64,000 nucleotides of DNA from Bradyrhizobium uaiense (GTDB lineage Bacteria > Pseudomonadota > Alphaproteobacteria > Rhizobiales > Xanthobacteraceae), in contig NZ_VKHP01000003.1 of NCBI RefSeq assembly GCF_010811875.1, positions 1 through 64,000 of the forward strand, read 5' to 3'. Made by a program: the position numbers and the translations under genes. Under the pieces are notes generated by a model. It made no database searches and had not been told where the DNA came from. It was given only the letters and a program-made list of their open reading frames with translations. Below are positions 1-10,758 of this stretch, one piece after another (position 1 is the first letter of the stretch; each line of letters opens with the position of its first letter).

Positions 1-112
1 GACTCAGCCCGGGGGACGCCCGCATGCCGAGGTCGAGGCGCTCAGGCGCGCGGCGTCGCCTGCGCGCCTGAGCGCCTCGACCTCGGCATGCGGGCGTCCC
101 CCGGGCTGAGTC
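1..112. repeat. Perfect 51-bp inverted repeat at window start (probable assembly fold-back)
   Basis: Bases 1-51 are the exact reverse complement of bases 62-112, separated by a 10-base loop at 52-61. The right arm continues naturally into the ribD coding sequence, while the left arm only repeats the same ribD bases in the opposite direction. A perfect arm of this length inside a conserved catalytic domain, exactly at a sequence end, is what a chimeric fold-back read or contig-end artefact produces. I infer an artefact. Confidence 0.95.
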
Positions 113-303
113 CAGCCGCGACCGACGACCACGCCGTCCTTGACGATGACGGCGCCGACCGCCGGATTGGGCCAGGTGCGCCCGAGGCCTCGGCGGCCGA
201 GCGCAAGCGCGAGCTGCATGAAGCGCAGATCGGCGGCCTTCGCTGTTTCCTTGGCCTCTTTGGCTTTCTGCCCGAGCTGCTCTTCCAGTATCCGGAAGAT
301 CAT
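52..303 (-). CDS. ribD: RibD, riboflavin biosynthesis deaminase/reductase (5' part only, broken by the fold-back)
   Basis: Bifunctional RibD deaminates the pyrimidine from GTP cyclohydrolase II and then reduces it in riboflavin synthesis. Only the start of the N-terminal deaminase domain is present: a [11 protein letters not shown] segment near residues 44-54 and the zinc-site HAE at residues 72-74, followed by [10 protein letters not shown]. After that the reading frame enters the inverted left arm and meets a stop that is not part of the real gene. The start ATG overlaps the nrdR stop as ATGA, so the two are translationally coupled; an internal ATG at residue 29 is an alternative start. The missing rest of ribD should lie to the left in the real genome. 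Confidence 0.85.
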
Positions 304-782
304 TTGCGCAACGTCGCGATCCGCGGGTCCTCTTCGCCGGTCAGCTCGTCGAGCACCGCCTCAAAGTCCTTGGCCTCGCGGAAATTGCGATAGACCGAGG
401 CGAAGCGCACATAGGCGACGTCGTCGAGCTGGCGCAGATGCTCCATCACGATCTCGCCGATCGCCTCCGAGGAGACCTCCGCCTCGCCGCCGCTTTCGAG
501 CTCGCGGACGATGGTGGACACCATCTTCTCGACCCGCTCGGACTCCACCGGGCGCTTGCGCAACGAGATCTGCAGCGAGCGCACCAGCTTGTCGCGATCG
601 AACGGCACGCGGCGGCCGTTGCGCTTGATCACCGTCAGCTCGCGCAGCTGCACCCGCTCGAAGGTCGTGAAGCGGAAATTGCAGGCCATGCAGACGCGAC
701 GCCTGCGGATCACCGCGGAGTCCTCGGTCGGACGCGAGTCCTTGACCTGCGTATCGAGAGAATTGCAGCTCGGACAACGCAT
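300..782 (-). CDS. nrdR: NrdR, ATP/dATP-sensing repressor of ribonucleotide reductase genes
   Basis: The protein is 160 residues, the normal NrdR length. A zinc ribbon is formed by C3, C6, C31 and C34, followed by the [17 protein letters not shown] signature and an ATP-cone domain (about residues 49-139). NrdR represses nrd operons when the ATP cone binds dATP. It lies between glyA and ribD, an order common in Rhizobiales, and overlaps ribD by four bases. About 19 bases separate it from glyA, so cotranscription is likely. Confidence 0.97.
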   Translation of the reverse strand: MRCPSCNSLDTQVKDSRPTEDSAVIRRRRVCMACNFRFTTFERVQLRELTVIKRNGRRVPFDRDKLVRSLQISLRKRPVESERVEKMVSTIVRELESGGEAEVSSEAIGEIVMEHLRQLDDVAYVRFASVYRNFREAKDFEAVLDELTGEEDPRIATLRK

Positions 783-801
783 CCGACGGGACCTCTACCT
801 C

Positions 802-2100
<1,299 letters not shown>

Positions 2101-2750
2101 CGGCGAAATATCTCCACCGCCGCAAGCCTTTACTTAGGGATGCGGACGGTCACGAGTGGCGGTCGAAGCTGGTCTCAGAGCGTTATCACATCACCCCAAA
2201 ATGGCCAAGCGGTTGCGGTCCCCGGCGGTCAATTATGCCAGATATGGTGGGGACGGCGGGAAATGCCAGCCGGCCGGGCCGGTCCAGGGGAGCGCGGTTC
2301 CGGCCGCCTCCCGGGCATGGCCGCCGAGGCCCCGTGGCGGACGGGACGCCCCTTCCCGGCCGCGCCGACGTCCGAGACTACGACTGAGGTGCCCATCGCT
2401 CGCGAGCCGCGCGAGACCCGGTCGCTTGATCACTCGATCACTCGACCTGCATCTCGCTCGATCATGACGCGATCGATCACGATGGATCGAGCCGACGAGC
2501 GAGTGACTTACGGAGTCGGCGAGCGCACCACGCACGACAAGAATTTGAATCGTTCAATTCTTGAATCGTTCGACACTGGATCGATTCAAGGCTCTCACGT
2601 GATGCGTGCAATTGCGTGTCGTACTCCGTTGTCTCTCAGTCACACACACCAGCATTGCGCACGGCTTCGATAGCTTCTAACGGCGCGCGCGCTGTTCCCG
2701 AAAATCACCGTGATAACGACGCTGAAGAAACTTCTCTTTGGGGGCGTTGA
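2101..2750. other. Long intergenic region between divergent glyA and the TonB receptor gene
   Basis: No convincing coding sequence. It must hold the promoters of glyA (leftward) and the receptor (rightward). Bases 2428-2445 repeat GATCACTC twice, and the surroundings to about 2490 are rich in CGATC/GATCG words. An exact 11-bp repeat, TTGAATCGTTC, occurs at 2545-2555 and 2561-2571, with the partial inverse GATTCAA at 2583-2589. These could be regulator sites for the receptor, but they do not clearly match an Irr or Fur consensus. Confidence 0.6.
2545..2589 (+). promoter_or_regulatory. Candidate operator: repeated TTGAATCGTTC upstream of the TonB receptor
   Basis: The 11-mer TTGAATCGTTC is present at 2545-2555 and 2561-2571 (16-base spacing); each copy contains the short palindrome GAA-TCG-TTC. 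A partial inverse copy follows at 2583-2589. The cluster lies about 160-205 bases before the receptor start. The binding factor is unknown; an iron-responsive regulator is a guess from the target gene. Confidence 0.4.
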
Positions 2751-5030
2751 ATGACGGACGGATGGATTCGGCCGCAGCGGCTTGCTGCTTCGGCCTTGGT
2801 GATGCTTTCGGTTGCTGGTGCGGACGAGGCCTTGGCGCAGACGCAATTGCCGTCGGTGACGGTCGATGCGCCGCACCGGCAATCGGCGCGATCGCAGCAG
2901 CAGCCCTCGCAACGGACCGCGCGCGCACGAAGCGCCGCGCGCCGCACACCCACTGCGCCGGGGGCAGCGCAGTCGCAGCCTGCGCAGCAGGCCGCTGGCG
3001 CCGGCGGCGGCCACGAGCGCGCCAACGGTCCGGTCACCGGCTATCTGGCGCGGCAGAGCTCGAGCGGCACCAAGACCAGCACGCCGATCATCCAGACGCC
3101 GCAATCGGTGACCGTGATCGGCGCCGAACAGATCCGCGACCAGAAGATCGTCAGCAAGTTCGACGAAGTGCTGCGCTACTCGCCGGGCGTGATCGGCGGT
3201 ACCTACGGTTCCGATTTCCGCAACGACTGGTTCCTGATCCGCGGCTTCCCGGCGCAGAACGAGTCGCTGTTCCTCGACGGCCTGCAACTGTTCTACACCT
3301 CCTATGGAAGCTGGAAGCTGCAGCCCTTCAACCTCGAGCGCGTCGAGGTGCTGCGCGGTCCCTCCGGCATCCTCTATGGCGGCTCGGCGCCGGGCGGCCT
3401 CGTCAACGCCGTCAGCAAAATGCCGTCGGCCGAGCCCATTCGCTACATCGAAGCCGGCGTCAACAATTTCGGCAACGGCTATGCCGCATTCGACATCGGC
3501 GGCGTGGTCCCGCAGCAATCCGGCAATGGGCAGGTGCTGTACCGCTTCGTCGGCCAGGCGCAGGGCGGCGGCACCCAGACCGATTACACCTACGACAACA
3601 ATTTCTTCTTCGCCCCGTCGGTGACCTGGCGTGATGCCGACGCCAGCGTCACGGTGTACGCCACGGCCGCGCACAACAACACCAGGGCGGAGAACTTCCT
3701 GCCCTATGTCGGCACCGTCACCAACGCGCCGTTCGGCAGGATGCCGACCAGCCTTTTCACGGGCGATCCCAGCGCCGACCAATTCCGCCGCGAGCAGGAG
3801 ACCGTCGGCTACAAGTTCGAGAAGAGCCTGACCGATAGTCTCGACTTCCGCCAGAACGCGCGCGCGGCGCATGTCGACGTGTACTACACCGGCCTCTACG
3901 GCCTCGGCTACGCGACGACGCCGGCGGCGGCCGATCTTGCGCGCGGCAATTTCTACGCCCGCGGCAACGCGCTTCAGTTCAACCTCGACAACCAGCTCGA
4001 GTACCGCTTCAACACCGGCATCCTGCAGCACACCGCGCTGCTCGGCCTCGACCTCAAGCACTACGGCATCGACGACCGCCAAGGCTTTGGCGTCGGCACC
4101 AATCTCAATCTGCTCAATCCGGTCCACGGCACCAACACGACCTATAGCGGTCCGTTGTACCAGAACGCCTATCTCAACCAGGGCATGGCCGGGCTCTATC
4201 TGCAGGACCAGGTCAAGCTCGACCGGCTGACCGTGGTGCTGTCGGGGCGACAGGACTGGGTCGATCTCGTCAATCAAAACCGGATCGGAGCCGATCAGAG
4301 CCGTCAGGACAGCAAGTTCTCCGGCCGCGTCGGCGCGATCTACAATTTCGACAACGGCGTCGCGCCCTACGTCTCCTACATGACCGGCTACAACCCGATC
4401 ATCGGTCTCAATGCGGCCAGCCAGTTGCTGTTGCCGGAGACCTCGGAGCAGAGCGAGGTCGGCGTCAAATACGAGCCGGTCGGGCTCAATGCACGCTTCA
4501 GCGTCGCCTACTTCGACCTGAAGCGGAAGAATGCGCTGACCACCGATCCGAACAACCCGATGTTCCAGACCCAGAATGGCGAGGTCACCTCGCGCGGCGT
4601 CGAGCTCGAGGCGGTGGCGAACATCACGCGCGACTTCAAGCTGGTGGCGAGCTACACCAACTACGACCTGTTCGTCAGCAAGGACCTCAATCCGGCACTG
4701 ATCGGGACCGTGCCGACCAACACGCCCCGCGACTTCGCCTCGGTCTGGACCGACTACACTTTCCGCGACGGCCCGCTCGCCGGCTTCGGCCTCGGCGGCG
4801 GCGTGCGCTATGTCGGCTCGTCCTTTGCCGACACCGCGAACACCGCGCGCGTTCCCGCCGTCGTGCTCGGCGACCTTGCCCTGCACTACGAGTGGGGCAA
4901 CAACTGGCGCGCGGCGCTCAACATCGTGAACGTGACCGACAAGATCTACGTCGCGAGCTGTGCGCTGGTCACGTCCTGCTACTACGGCGATCGCCGCCGC
5001 TTCACGGCCAGCATCGGCTACAAGTGGTGA
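2751..5030 (+). CDS. TonB-dependent siderophore receptor (FhuA/FoxA type)
   Basis: Outer-membrane receptor, 759 residues. A signal peptide spans about residues 1-29 (ends ADEALAQ), followed by a TonB-box-like LPSVTVDAP. An Ala/Gln/Arg-rich linker of about 60 residues leads to the plug domain, with TPQSVTVIGAEQIRDQ, the RGF motif and ERVEVLRGPSGILYG. A 22-strand barrel is expected after that. The protein ends in aromatic residues (IGYKW), as outer-membrane barrels do. The family imports ferric hydroxamate-type siderophores; the actual ligand cannot be read. No FecI/FecR pair is adjacent and there is no N-terminal signalling domain. A strong terminator follows, so it is probably a single-gene unit. 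Confidence 0.93.
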   Translation: MTDGWIRPQRLAASALVMLSVAGADEALAQTQLPSVTVDAPHRQSARSQQQPSQRTARARSAARRTPTAPGAAQSQPAQQAAGAGGGHERANGPVTGYLARQSSSGTKTSTPIIQTPQSVTVIGAEQIRDQKIVSKFDEVLRYSPGVIGGTYGSDFRNDWFLIRGFPAQNESLFLDGLQLFYTSYGSWKLQPFNLERVEVLRGPSGILYGGSAPGGLVNAVSKMPSAEPIRYIEAGVNNFGNGYAAFDIGGVVPQQSGNGQVLYRFVGQAQGGGTQTDYTYDNNFFFAPSVTWRDADASVTVYATAAHNNTRAENFLPYVGTVTNAPFGRMPTSLFTGDPSADQFRREQETVGYKFEKSLTDSLDFRQNARAAHVDVYYTGLYGLGYATTPAAADLARGNFYARGNALQFNLDNQLEYRFNTGILQHTALLGLDLKHYGIDDRQGFGVGTNLNLLNPVHGTNTTYSGPLYQNAYLNQGMAGLYLQDQVKLDRLTVVLSGRQDWVDLVNQNRIGADQSRQDSKFSGRVGAIYNFDNGVAPYVSYMTGYNPIIGLNAASQLLLPETSEQSEVGVKYEPVGLNARFSVAYFDLKRKNALTTDPNNPMFQTQNGEVTSRGVELEAVANITRDFKLVASYTNYDLFVSKDLNPALIGTVPTNTPRDFASVWTDYTFRDGPLAGFGLGGGVRYVGSSFADTANTARVPAVVLGDLALHYEWGNNWRAALNIVNVTDKIYVASCALVTSCYYGDRRRFTASIGYKW

Positions 5031-5068
5031 GAATGCAGCGAAGCATTCTGTTCATAAAGCCATCATCG

Positions 5069-5099
5069 AGAGAGGCGGCGTTCAGCCGCCTCTCTTTTT
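5069..5099 (+). terminator. Rho-independent terminator of the TonB receptor gene
   Basis: An 11-bp perfect stem (5069-5079 with 5085-5095) with a 5-base loop runs directly into a T-tract. It lies about 40 bases after the receptor stop. Confidence 0.9.
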
Positions 5100-5143
5100 C
5101 GATCCTCGTCAGCGTGGTGTCAGCATGTCGCGCTAGGTTTCGC

Positions 5144-5209
5144 GCGCGGCGAAATTTGCCGCGCCCAGACTGGCCCGCTCCGAAATGCGAGCCCCGGAGC
5201 GGGCCTTTT
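5144..5209 (+). ncRNA. Two successive stem-loops, the second terminator-like (possible small RNA end)
   Basis: The first hairpin pairs 5144-5150 with 5158-5164. The second pairs 5172-5182 with 5195-5205 (11 bp perfect) and is followed by TTTT. There is no gene for the second terminator to serve, since the receptor already has its own at 5069-5099. A short transcript starting between about 5100 and 5140 would end here. It could equally be a backup terminator. Confidence 0.35.
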
Positions 5210-5280
5210 ACATGCCGAGGGTTTTCCAAGGCAGCTCAGGGCGTAGTCGGCGGCCGCAGGCGCTATCCTGAGCGCACGGA

Positions 5281-5562
5281 TCAGAATGCATCCCTGAACT
5301 GCGCGACATAGTCGGGGCTTCCATAGACCCACATCGGCTCGTCACATTGTCGCGAGCCCAAATCGTTCGTGCAGGCGGCGCTCCATGGCGGAGCTGCGAC
5401 CTGACGACCGACGATCCCGTATCCCTGCAATGGACCGGCAATCGCCGTCCGAGCGGCGACGTGCTCGCGATTGCTGCTCTTGTCGGTTCGCAGATGAGCA
5501 CTGGCCTCGGTCGCGAGAGATGGCGCAAGCAGCAGTGCCGCCAGAAGGTAAATGATCTTCAT
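5281..5562 (-). CDS. Small secreted protein of unknown function
   Basis: A 93-residue product with a clear signal peptide (MKIIYLLAALLLAPSLATEASA), then a hydrophilic mature part of about 70 residues with two cysteines that could form a disulfide. It has a good AGGAAG ribosome binding site about 7 bases before the ATG. I do not recognise a domain. It is the only gene between the receptor terminators and the tct operon. The signal peptide and ribosome binding site support it as real. Confidence 0.7.
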   Translation of the reverse strand: MKIIYLLAALLLAPSLATEASAHLRTDKSSNREHVAARTAIAGPLQGYGIVGRQVAAPPWSAACTNDLGSRQCDEPMWVYGSPDYVAQFRDAF

Positions 5563-5728
5563 TGTTCAGCTTCCTTTCTGAAGGGAAGACCGAAACTGGA
5601 GTCTGGTTATTTCCCGATCACACAAATGTTTGGCGACGTCGCCATCCCTGTGCTGGCCAATTTGCTCTGCCATCGGTGCATGACGGACTCCGGCTAGCCT
5701 CCCGCCGGCAGATCGATCGGTTCACGAC

Positions 5729-7228
5729 CTAATCCTCATTCGCCTTGAACCGCCCCAATCCCCTCAGCACGAACGGCGCGGCCAGCGCGATCAGCGCAAT
5801 GCCGAGCAAGGTCGCCGACATCGGGCTTTGCAGCAGCACCATGGGATCGCCGAGGCTGATCGCCAGCGCGCGGCGCAGCTGACTTTCAGCGATCGGGCCG
5901 AGGATCAATCCGATCACGACCGGCGCGATCGGGAAATCGAACCGTCGCATCAGAAAGCCCATCACGCCGAATGCCGCCAGCATCGAGAGCTCGACGACCG
6001 ACGGCTTTGCCGCGATCGTGCCCATGGTGGCGAACACCAGGATGCCGGCATAGAGCCACGGCTGCGGGATCGCGAGCAGCCGCACCCACAGCCCGACCAG
6101 CGGCAAATTGAGCACCAGCAGCATGCCGTTGGCGATGAAGAGGCTCGCGATCAGGCCCCACACCAGGTCCGGCCGCTCCGCGAACAACAGCGGACCCGGG
6201 TTGAGACCGTATTGCTGAAACCCCGCCAGCATCATCGCCGCGGTGGCCGAGGTCGGAAGCCCAAGCGTCAACAGCGGCACCAGCGTCCCGGCGGCGGAGG
6301 CGTTGTTGGCGGCTTCGGGTCCGGCGACGCCCTCGATCGCGCCCTTGCCGAACTCCTCCGGATGCTTGGTCAGCCGCCGCTCGGTCGAATAGGACAGGAA
6401 GGTCGGGATCTCCGCGCCGCCGGCCGGCAGCGCGCCGATCGGAAAGCCGAACAGCGTGCCGCGCAGCCACGGCTTCCACGAGCGCCGCCAATCCTCCCGC
6501 GTCATCCACAGCGAGCCGCGCACCGGCTCGAGCTTTTCCTCGGCCTGATGACGGCGCGAGGCGACAAAGAGCGCCTCGCCCACCGCGAACAGACCGACCG
6601 CGAGCGTCGTCACCTCGACGCCGTCGAGCAGCTCGGGGATGCCGAACGCAAGACGCGCTTGCCCCGTGAGCTTGTCGATGCCGACCAGCCCGAGCGTCAG
6701 GCCGATGAACAGGCTGGTCAGGCCGCGGACCGGCGAGTCACCGAAGGTCGCCGACACCGTGACGAAGGCAACGCACATCAGCGCGAAGTAATCTTCCGGT
6801 CCGAAGCGCACGGCGAAGTCCACCAGCCAGGGCGCGAGGAACGCGAGGCCGATGGTGGCGATGGTGCCGGCCACGAACGAGCCGATCGCCGAGGTCGCCA
6901 GCGCCGGGCCGCCGCGGCCGGCCTTGGCCATTTTGTTGCCCTCCAGCGCGGTCGCCATCGACGCGCTCTCGCCCGGCGTGTTGATCAGGATCGCGGTGGT
7001 CGATCCGCCATACATGCCGCCATAATAGATCCCGGCGAACATGATCAGCGAACCGCCGGGATCGAGCTTGTAGGTTACCGGCAACAACAGCGCGACCGTC
7101 AGCGCCGGACCGATGCCCGGCAACACGCCGACCGCGGTGCCGAGGAACACGCCGATCAGGGCGTAGAGCAAGTTCATCGGCTGCATGGCGACTGCCATGC
7201 CATGCGCCAGCGCGGCGAACGTATCCAT
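5729..7228 (-). CDS. tctA: TctA, large membrane subunit of a tripartite tricarboxylate transporter
   Basis: The 499-residue membrane protein has about 11-12 hydrophobic segments and the TctA signatures [20 protein letters not shown] and [20 protein letters not shown]. It forms the main transmembrane channel for organic acids delivered by TctC. The ATG at 7228 overlaps the tctB stop as ATGA, which fixes the start; the open frame extends further upstream but out of phase with the family. It is the last gene of a tctC-tctB-tctA operon. The substrate is unknown. Confidence 0.95.
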   Translation of the reverse strand: MDTFAALAHGMAVAMQPMNLLYALIGVFLGTAVGVLPGIGPALTVALLLPVTYKLDPGGSLIMFAGIYYGGMYGGSTTAILINTPGESASMATALEGNKMAKAGRGGPALATSAIGSFVAGTIATIGLAFLAPWLVDFAVRFGPEDYFALMCVAFVTVSATFGDSPVRGLTSLFIGLTLGLVGIDKLTGQARLAFGIPELLDGVEVTTLAVGLFAVGEALFVASRRHQAEEKLEPVRGSLWMTREDWRRSWKPWLRGTLFGFPIGALPAGGAEIPTFLSYSTERRLTKHPEEFGKGAIEGVAGPEAANNASAAGTLVPLLTLGLPTSATAAMMLAGFQQYGLNPGPLLFAERPDLVWGLIASLFIANGMLLVLNLPLVGLWVRLLAIPQPWLYAGILVFATMGTIAAKPSVVELSMLAAFGVMGFLMRRFDFPIAPVVIGLILGPIAESQLRRALAISLGDPMVLLQSPMSATLLGIALIALAAPFVLRGLGRFKANED

Positions 7229-7719
7229 CACAGCAGTCGCTCCAGCGGGCCGGCGGGAAGGCTCAGCGTCAACAACTTGTCGAACGCGAGGTAGATGAGG
7301 GTCGTGATCAGCAGAGCGATGACGGTGTCGGCCAGCACGGCGCGGCGACCGAAGGCGGCCGACGTAGTAACGAACAGTGCCGAGGTGGCGAGGATGAAGC
7401 CGCCGCCGAGGCCGATGATGCCGATCAGGAGTGCAAGGCCGGCGATGATCAGCCACACCGGTTTCGGATCCATGCTCTCGCGCGGCGGCAGGTTGCCGCG
7501 CAGCGCGTCGATCAGATTGCCGACGGCGAGGATGACGAGGCCGATCGCGATGACGATCGGCATCGCCTCCGGCCCCATCCCGTACATCGTGGTGGACGGC
7601 AGCTGGCTCGCCTCCCACACCAGCACCGCTGCGAGCACGGCGAGCGCGGCGGCGATGACGACCCCCGCGCGGTCGACACCCCGCGCCGGCAGCTTCCCGG
7701 AAGCGGCGTCCGGCGTCAT
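7228..7719 (-). CDS. tctB: TctB, small membrane subunit of a tripartite tricarboxylate transporter
   Basis: A 163-residue protein with four predicted membrane segments, typical of the poorly conserved TctB family. Both ends overlap the neighbouring genes as ATGA (tctC stop with tctB start, tctB stop with tctA start), so the three subunits are translationally coupled. Assignment rests on size, topology and position. Confidence 0.93.
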   Translation of the reverse strand: MTPDAASGKLPARGVDRAGVVIAAALAVLAAVLVWEASQLPSTTMYGMGPEAMPIVIAIGLVILAVGNLIDALRGNLPPRESMDPKPVWLIIAGLALLIGIIGLGGGFILATSALFVTTSAAFGRRAVLADTVIALLITTLIYLAFDKLLTLSLPAGPLERLL

Positions 7720-8684
7720 GACTTCACGAGACCGACGGACTTCAGCACCTCGGTCACGCGCGTGATCTCCTTCTTGAGGAAATCCGCGAATGCATCGCCG
7801 CCGAGATAAGCGTCATCCCAGCCCTTCTGCTTCAGGATGTCCTTCCAGGCGTCGGACTTCACCATCTTCTCGACGGCATCGCCGAGCGCCTTGCGCTGCT
7901 CCGGCGTGATGCCGGGCGGTGCGACCACCGAGCGCCAGTTGGCGAGCACCAGCTCGATCCCCTGCTCCTTGAAGGTCGGGATGTCGACACCCGGCAGACG
8001 CTGCGCCGACGTCACGCCGAGCGCGCGCAGCTTGCCGGCCTTGATCTGGCCGTCATATTCGCTGAGGCCGGAAATCCCGGCCGTGACCTTGCCGCCGAGA
8101 ATGGCGGCGAGCGACTCGCCGCCGCCCGAGAACGGAATGTAGTTGATCTTCTTCGCATCGGCGCCGACCGTGCCCGCAAACAGCGCCGCCATCACATGGT
8201 CGACGCCGCCGGCCGAGCCGCCGGCAAAGGTCACCTTGGCAATGTCGGCCTTGAGCGCGGCAGCGAGATCCTGCGCCGTCTTCAGCGGCGAATTCGCCGG
8301 CACGACGATGACCTGGATCTCCTCGGTCAGGCGTGCGATCGGCGTCACCTGATCGAGTGTCACCGGCGACTTGTTCATGGCCAGCGCGCCGACCATGACG
8401 AAGCCGTTCACCATCATCTGGTTGCCGTCGCCCTTGGCGCCGTTGACGAACTGCGCGATGCCGACGCTGCCGCCGGCGCCGGGCACGTTGGTGACCTGGA
8501 CGCTGCGCGCGACACCGGCGGCGACGAGCGCCTGCTGCATCGAACGCGCCGTCTGATCCCAACCGCCGCCGGGCGCTGCCGGCGCCATCAGCTTGAGCTC
8601 GAGCTGCTGTGCAGGCGCCGCACCACTCGCCCCAAGCAACAGCGCGACGACCGCGCCGAACAGGCGCATGCGGGACGAGATCAT
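7716..8684 (-). CDS. tctC: TctC-type periplasmic solute-binding protein
   Basis: 322 residues with a signal peptide (about 1-25, ending APAQQ). The binding-protein hallmark [13 protein letters not shown] follows, and then [14 protein letters not shown]. The protein captures a carboxylate in the periplasm and hands it to TctBA. It is the first gene of the operon, with AGGAGG-like bases just before the ATG. No two-component tctDE regulator is adjacent. Confidence 0.94.
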   Translation of the reverse strand: MISSRMRLFGAVVALLLGASGAAPAQQLELKLMAPAAPGGGWDQTARSMQQALVAAGVARSVQVTNVPGAGGSVGIAQFVNGAKGDGNQMMVNGFVMVGALAMNKSPVTLDQVTPIARLTEEIQVIVVPANSPLKTAQDLAAALKADIAKVTFAGGSAGGVDHVMAALFAGTVGADAKKINYIPFSGGGESLAAILGGKVTAGISGLSEYDGQIKAGKLRALGVTSAQRLPGVDIPTFKEQGIELVLANWRSVVAPPGITPEQRKALGDAVEKMVKSDAWKDILKQKGWDDAYLGGDAFADFLKKEITRVTEVLKSVGLVKS

Positions 8685-9059
8685 GAGGCTTCCTCCTGGA
8701 TTTTCAGACGCAGCTCGGCGAACGCTGGCTGCATTCGGTCATTTGGTCGCATCGCCAATCGGAAAGCGGTCCATCGGGCCTGAAGGAATCGCTCGCCGAG
8801 CTCGTGTCTGCGTATCCCTAGCGACCATTCGCCACGGCCTTCGGCAAGCCGGCGCGCGCGACTCTTCCGTGCTGCAAATCGCCGCACCTGGCTGATCGTT
8901 TTCTGCTTGCCTTGACTTGAGCGGCTCGCCGCCGCGCCGCGGAGATCGCCTGATATGACCTTCAAAATGACGACGGTGCGCCTGTCCAGTCCTAGGAACC
9001 TTTGCGATTTTTTCCCGTTCCACCTCCGCCGATTGGTTCGGCTATTGGAGGAGACAGAC
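8685..9059. other. Divergent promoter region between tctC and a small secreted protein gene
   Basis: About 375 bases with no convincing gene. The open frames seen here have no domain, signal peptide or ribosome binding site. It must carry the tct promoter (leftward) and the promoter of the next gene (rightward). No clear hairpin or operator was recognised. Confidence 0.6.
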
Positions 9060-9296
9060 ATGAACGTTAAAGCAATTGTCGCGGCATCGTTGCTTGCCGC
9101 TTTCGTCACGCCGGCTTTTGCAGCGGATGAATTCTACGTTGTGCAGGACGTGAAGACGAAGAAGTGCACGATCGTCGACCAGAAGCCGGTCGACACGACG
9201 ACCACCACCGTCGTCAGCCCATCAGGCACCATTTACAAGACCCGCTCCGAGGCCGAGACCGGCATGAAGACCGTCAAGGTCTGCAGCTCCAACTAA
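9060..9296 (+). CDS. Small periplasmic protein of unknown function
   Basis: A 78-residue protein with a textbook signal peptide (MNVKAIVAASLLAAFVTPAFAA). The mature part has two cysteines (KKCTIV near the start and VKVCSSN at the end) and a run of threonines. The ATG at 9060 is preceded by GGAGGAG at 9047-9053, which decides against an upstream in-frame start. It is followed after 26 bases by another small exported protein. The family function is unknown to me. Confidence 0.8.
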   Translation: MNVKAIVAASLLAAFVTPAFAADEFYVVQDVKTKKCTIVDQKPVDTTTTTVVSPSGTIYKTRSEAETGMKTVKVCSSN

Positions 9297-9322
9297 CAGG
9301 CGCTCAGCCAAGGAGTTCTCTG

Positions 9323-9712
9323 ATGAAGAAATTTGCCATCGGCTGCATCACGGCCGCAGCATTCGCGACTGCCGCGCATGCGGCGACCATCATGTCCGCG
9401 GCCCCGACCGAGAGTTGGACCATCACCAACTATTACAAGCAGAACGTCTACGACCCGAAGGAATCCAAGATCGGGACCATCGACGACGTGCTTGTCGACA
9501 AGGCCGGCAAGGTGACCGGCCTCGTCGTTGGCGTCGGCGGCTTTCTCGGCGCCGGCGAGAAGGACGTGATCGTGCCATACACGGCGGTCAAAACTCAGAA
9601 GAAAGACGACAAGTGGTGGCTCACCCTCGACGAAACCAAGGACAGCCTGAAGGCTGCGCCGGGCTTCAAGTATGATCGGGCCAGCACGACCTGGAAGCCG
9701 GAAAGCAAGTAA
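9323..9712 (+). CDS. Exported PRC-barrel domain protein
   Basis: A 129-residue protein with a signal peptide (about 1-20, ending AAHAA). One PRC-barrel-like domain follows, with SKIGTIDDVLVDKAGKVTG and VVGVGGFLGAGEKDVIVPY segments. PRC barrels are small beta domains found in RimM and photosynthetic H subunits; exported single-domain versions are common in rhizobia and their role is unclear. AAGGAG lies at 9310-9315 before the ATG. It is probably cotranscribed with the preceding gene. Confidence 0.85.
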   Translation: MKKFAIGCITAAAFATAAHAATIMSAAPTESWTITNYYKQNVYDPKESKIGTIDDVLVDKAGKVTGLVVGVGGFLGAGEKDVIVPYTAVKTQKKDDKWWLTLDETKDSLKAAPGFKYDRASTTWKPESK

Positions 9713-9720
9713 GCACTGAA

Positions 9721-9752
9721 GTCCCGTCTGCTCGCTGATGCGCAGACGGGAC
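9721..9752 (+). terminator. Hairpin after the PRC-barrel gene
   Basis: A perfect 11-bp stem (9721-9731 with 9742-9752) with a 10-base loop, starting 8 bases after the stop codon. There is no T-tract, so it may stabilise the mRNA end or help Rho-dependent termination and may not act as an intrinsic terminator. Confidence 0.55.
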
Positions 9753-10144
9753 GCAGTGACAATTCATTTGATCTATGGCTGCAACGGCGGCTGCGCTGAA
9801 GGCACACCGCGCGCACCGCAACGAAACAAATCCCACCATCCTGAGGCCGTTCGTTGATCCGCTTGACCAAGTCAGCGTTGGATCACGTCGGCCTTCCTCA
9901 TTTTCCGCCTTGAGGCCAGCGTGGCAATTCTGTTCACCTGATCCCAGGTCGAGACGCGGCGCTTGCCCTCGCGTCATGGGCGCTCCTGCGCGGAGCAGAG
10001 GAAACGCGCACAGCCTGCGTGTTGTTGAATTCCGATCTCGGCAGGTCGCAGGCCGGAAACGTGTTCCTCAGCCATGTCAGTGCACGCGCCATCGAGGCCG
10101 TGTGCCTTCTGATCGTTGATTCCCTTGACCTCGAAACGCTCATG

Positions 10145-10176
10145 TCAATGATCCCATGAATCAATGATCCCATGAA
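10145..10176. repeat. 16-bp exact tandem duplication
   Basis: The unit TCAATGATCCCATGAA occurs twice head to tail. It is a short local duplication in non-coding DNA with no evident role. Confidence 0.8.
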
Positions 10177-10570
10177 GCTGCTTCGTCCGCATGCATGATC
10201 GTTCCCTTCGCGATGCGGGCGCGAATGAATGAAAAGGCCTGGCCATTCCGAATTGAAAGCGGCGGGGACGGAATTTGCCGCCACGCTCGCGCACTGCAAT
10301 GACAACCCAGCGCTTACAGTTTTGGTTCCTCGCACGCCGCGGGTCGATGCGATCCGCCTACTCTCGAGCCACAGCGCGAGATCGTTCAGAAGTCGAGGCG
10401 CAGTGAGGCGGCGATGAGTGCCTGGCTGGCGATTATCGGAAAGCGGCGCGCGGGGAATCGAGATACCGCGCAACACAACGCCGCCCGCTTGAAACACGTG
10501 CGGACGGCGCTGGTTCTAGCCCCAGGAGGGATATGCAAAATCCTGATGAGTATAGGTCGCGCGAGATGTG

Positions 10571-10758
10571 CCGAGGTCTCATACCTCAGAAGAGGTAGCT
10601 CAAAGCGGCCAAGCCTCCGAGGATCAGCCCCACCAACGATCCCCGGCACCGGAGGTTCACAGCACCGGGGATCGTTACTCCCGGGGAGCTTGGGGGCAAA
10701 GGCCGGGAGCTGAAGGTCGACTCCTGCGGTTCCAGTTCGTTCCAGCGGAACCGCAGGA
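10571..10758. other. Cluster of inverted repeats (possible structured RNA)
   Basis: TACCTC at 10582-10587 pairs with GAGGTA at 10592-10597. AACGATCCCCGG (10635-10646) pairs perfectly with 10665-10676, leaving an 18-base loop that contains GGAGG. TCCTGCGGTTCC (10722-10733) pairs perfectly with 10747-10758. Two separate 12-bp perfect stems within 125 bases are more than expected by chance. None has a T-tract. It could be a structured transcript or degraded palindromic repeats. Confidence 0.45.

Noticed and set aside
2640-4886. A 748-residue minus-strand open frame opposite the TonB receptor
   Set aside because: Antisense shadow of the receptor gene; no domain.
8681-9109. A 142-residue minus-strand open frame between tctC and the small secreted gene
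   Set aside because: No ribosome site, Arg/Ser-rich random-looking sequence, overlaps the promoter region and the start of a well-supported small gene.
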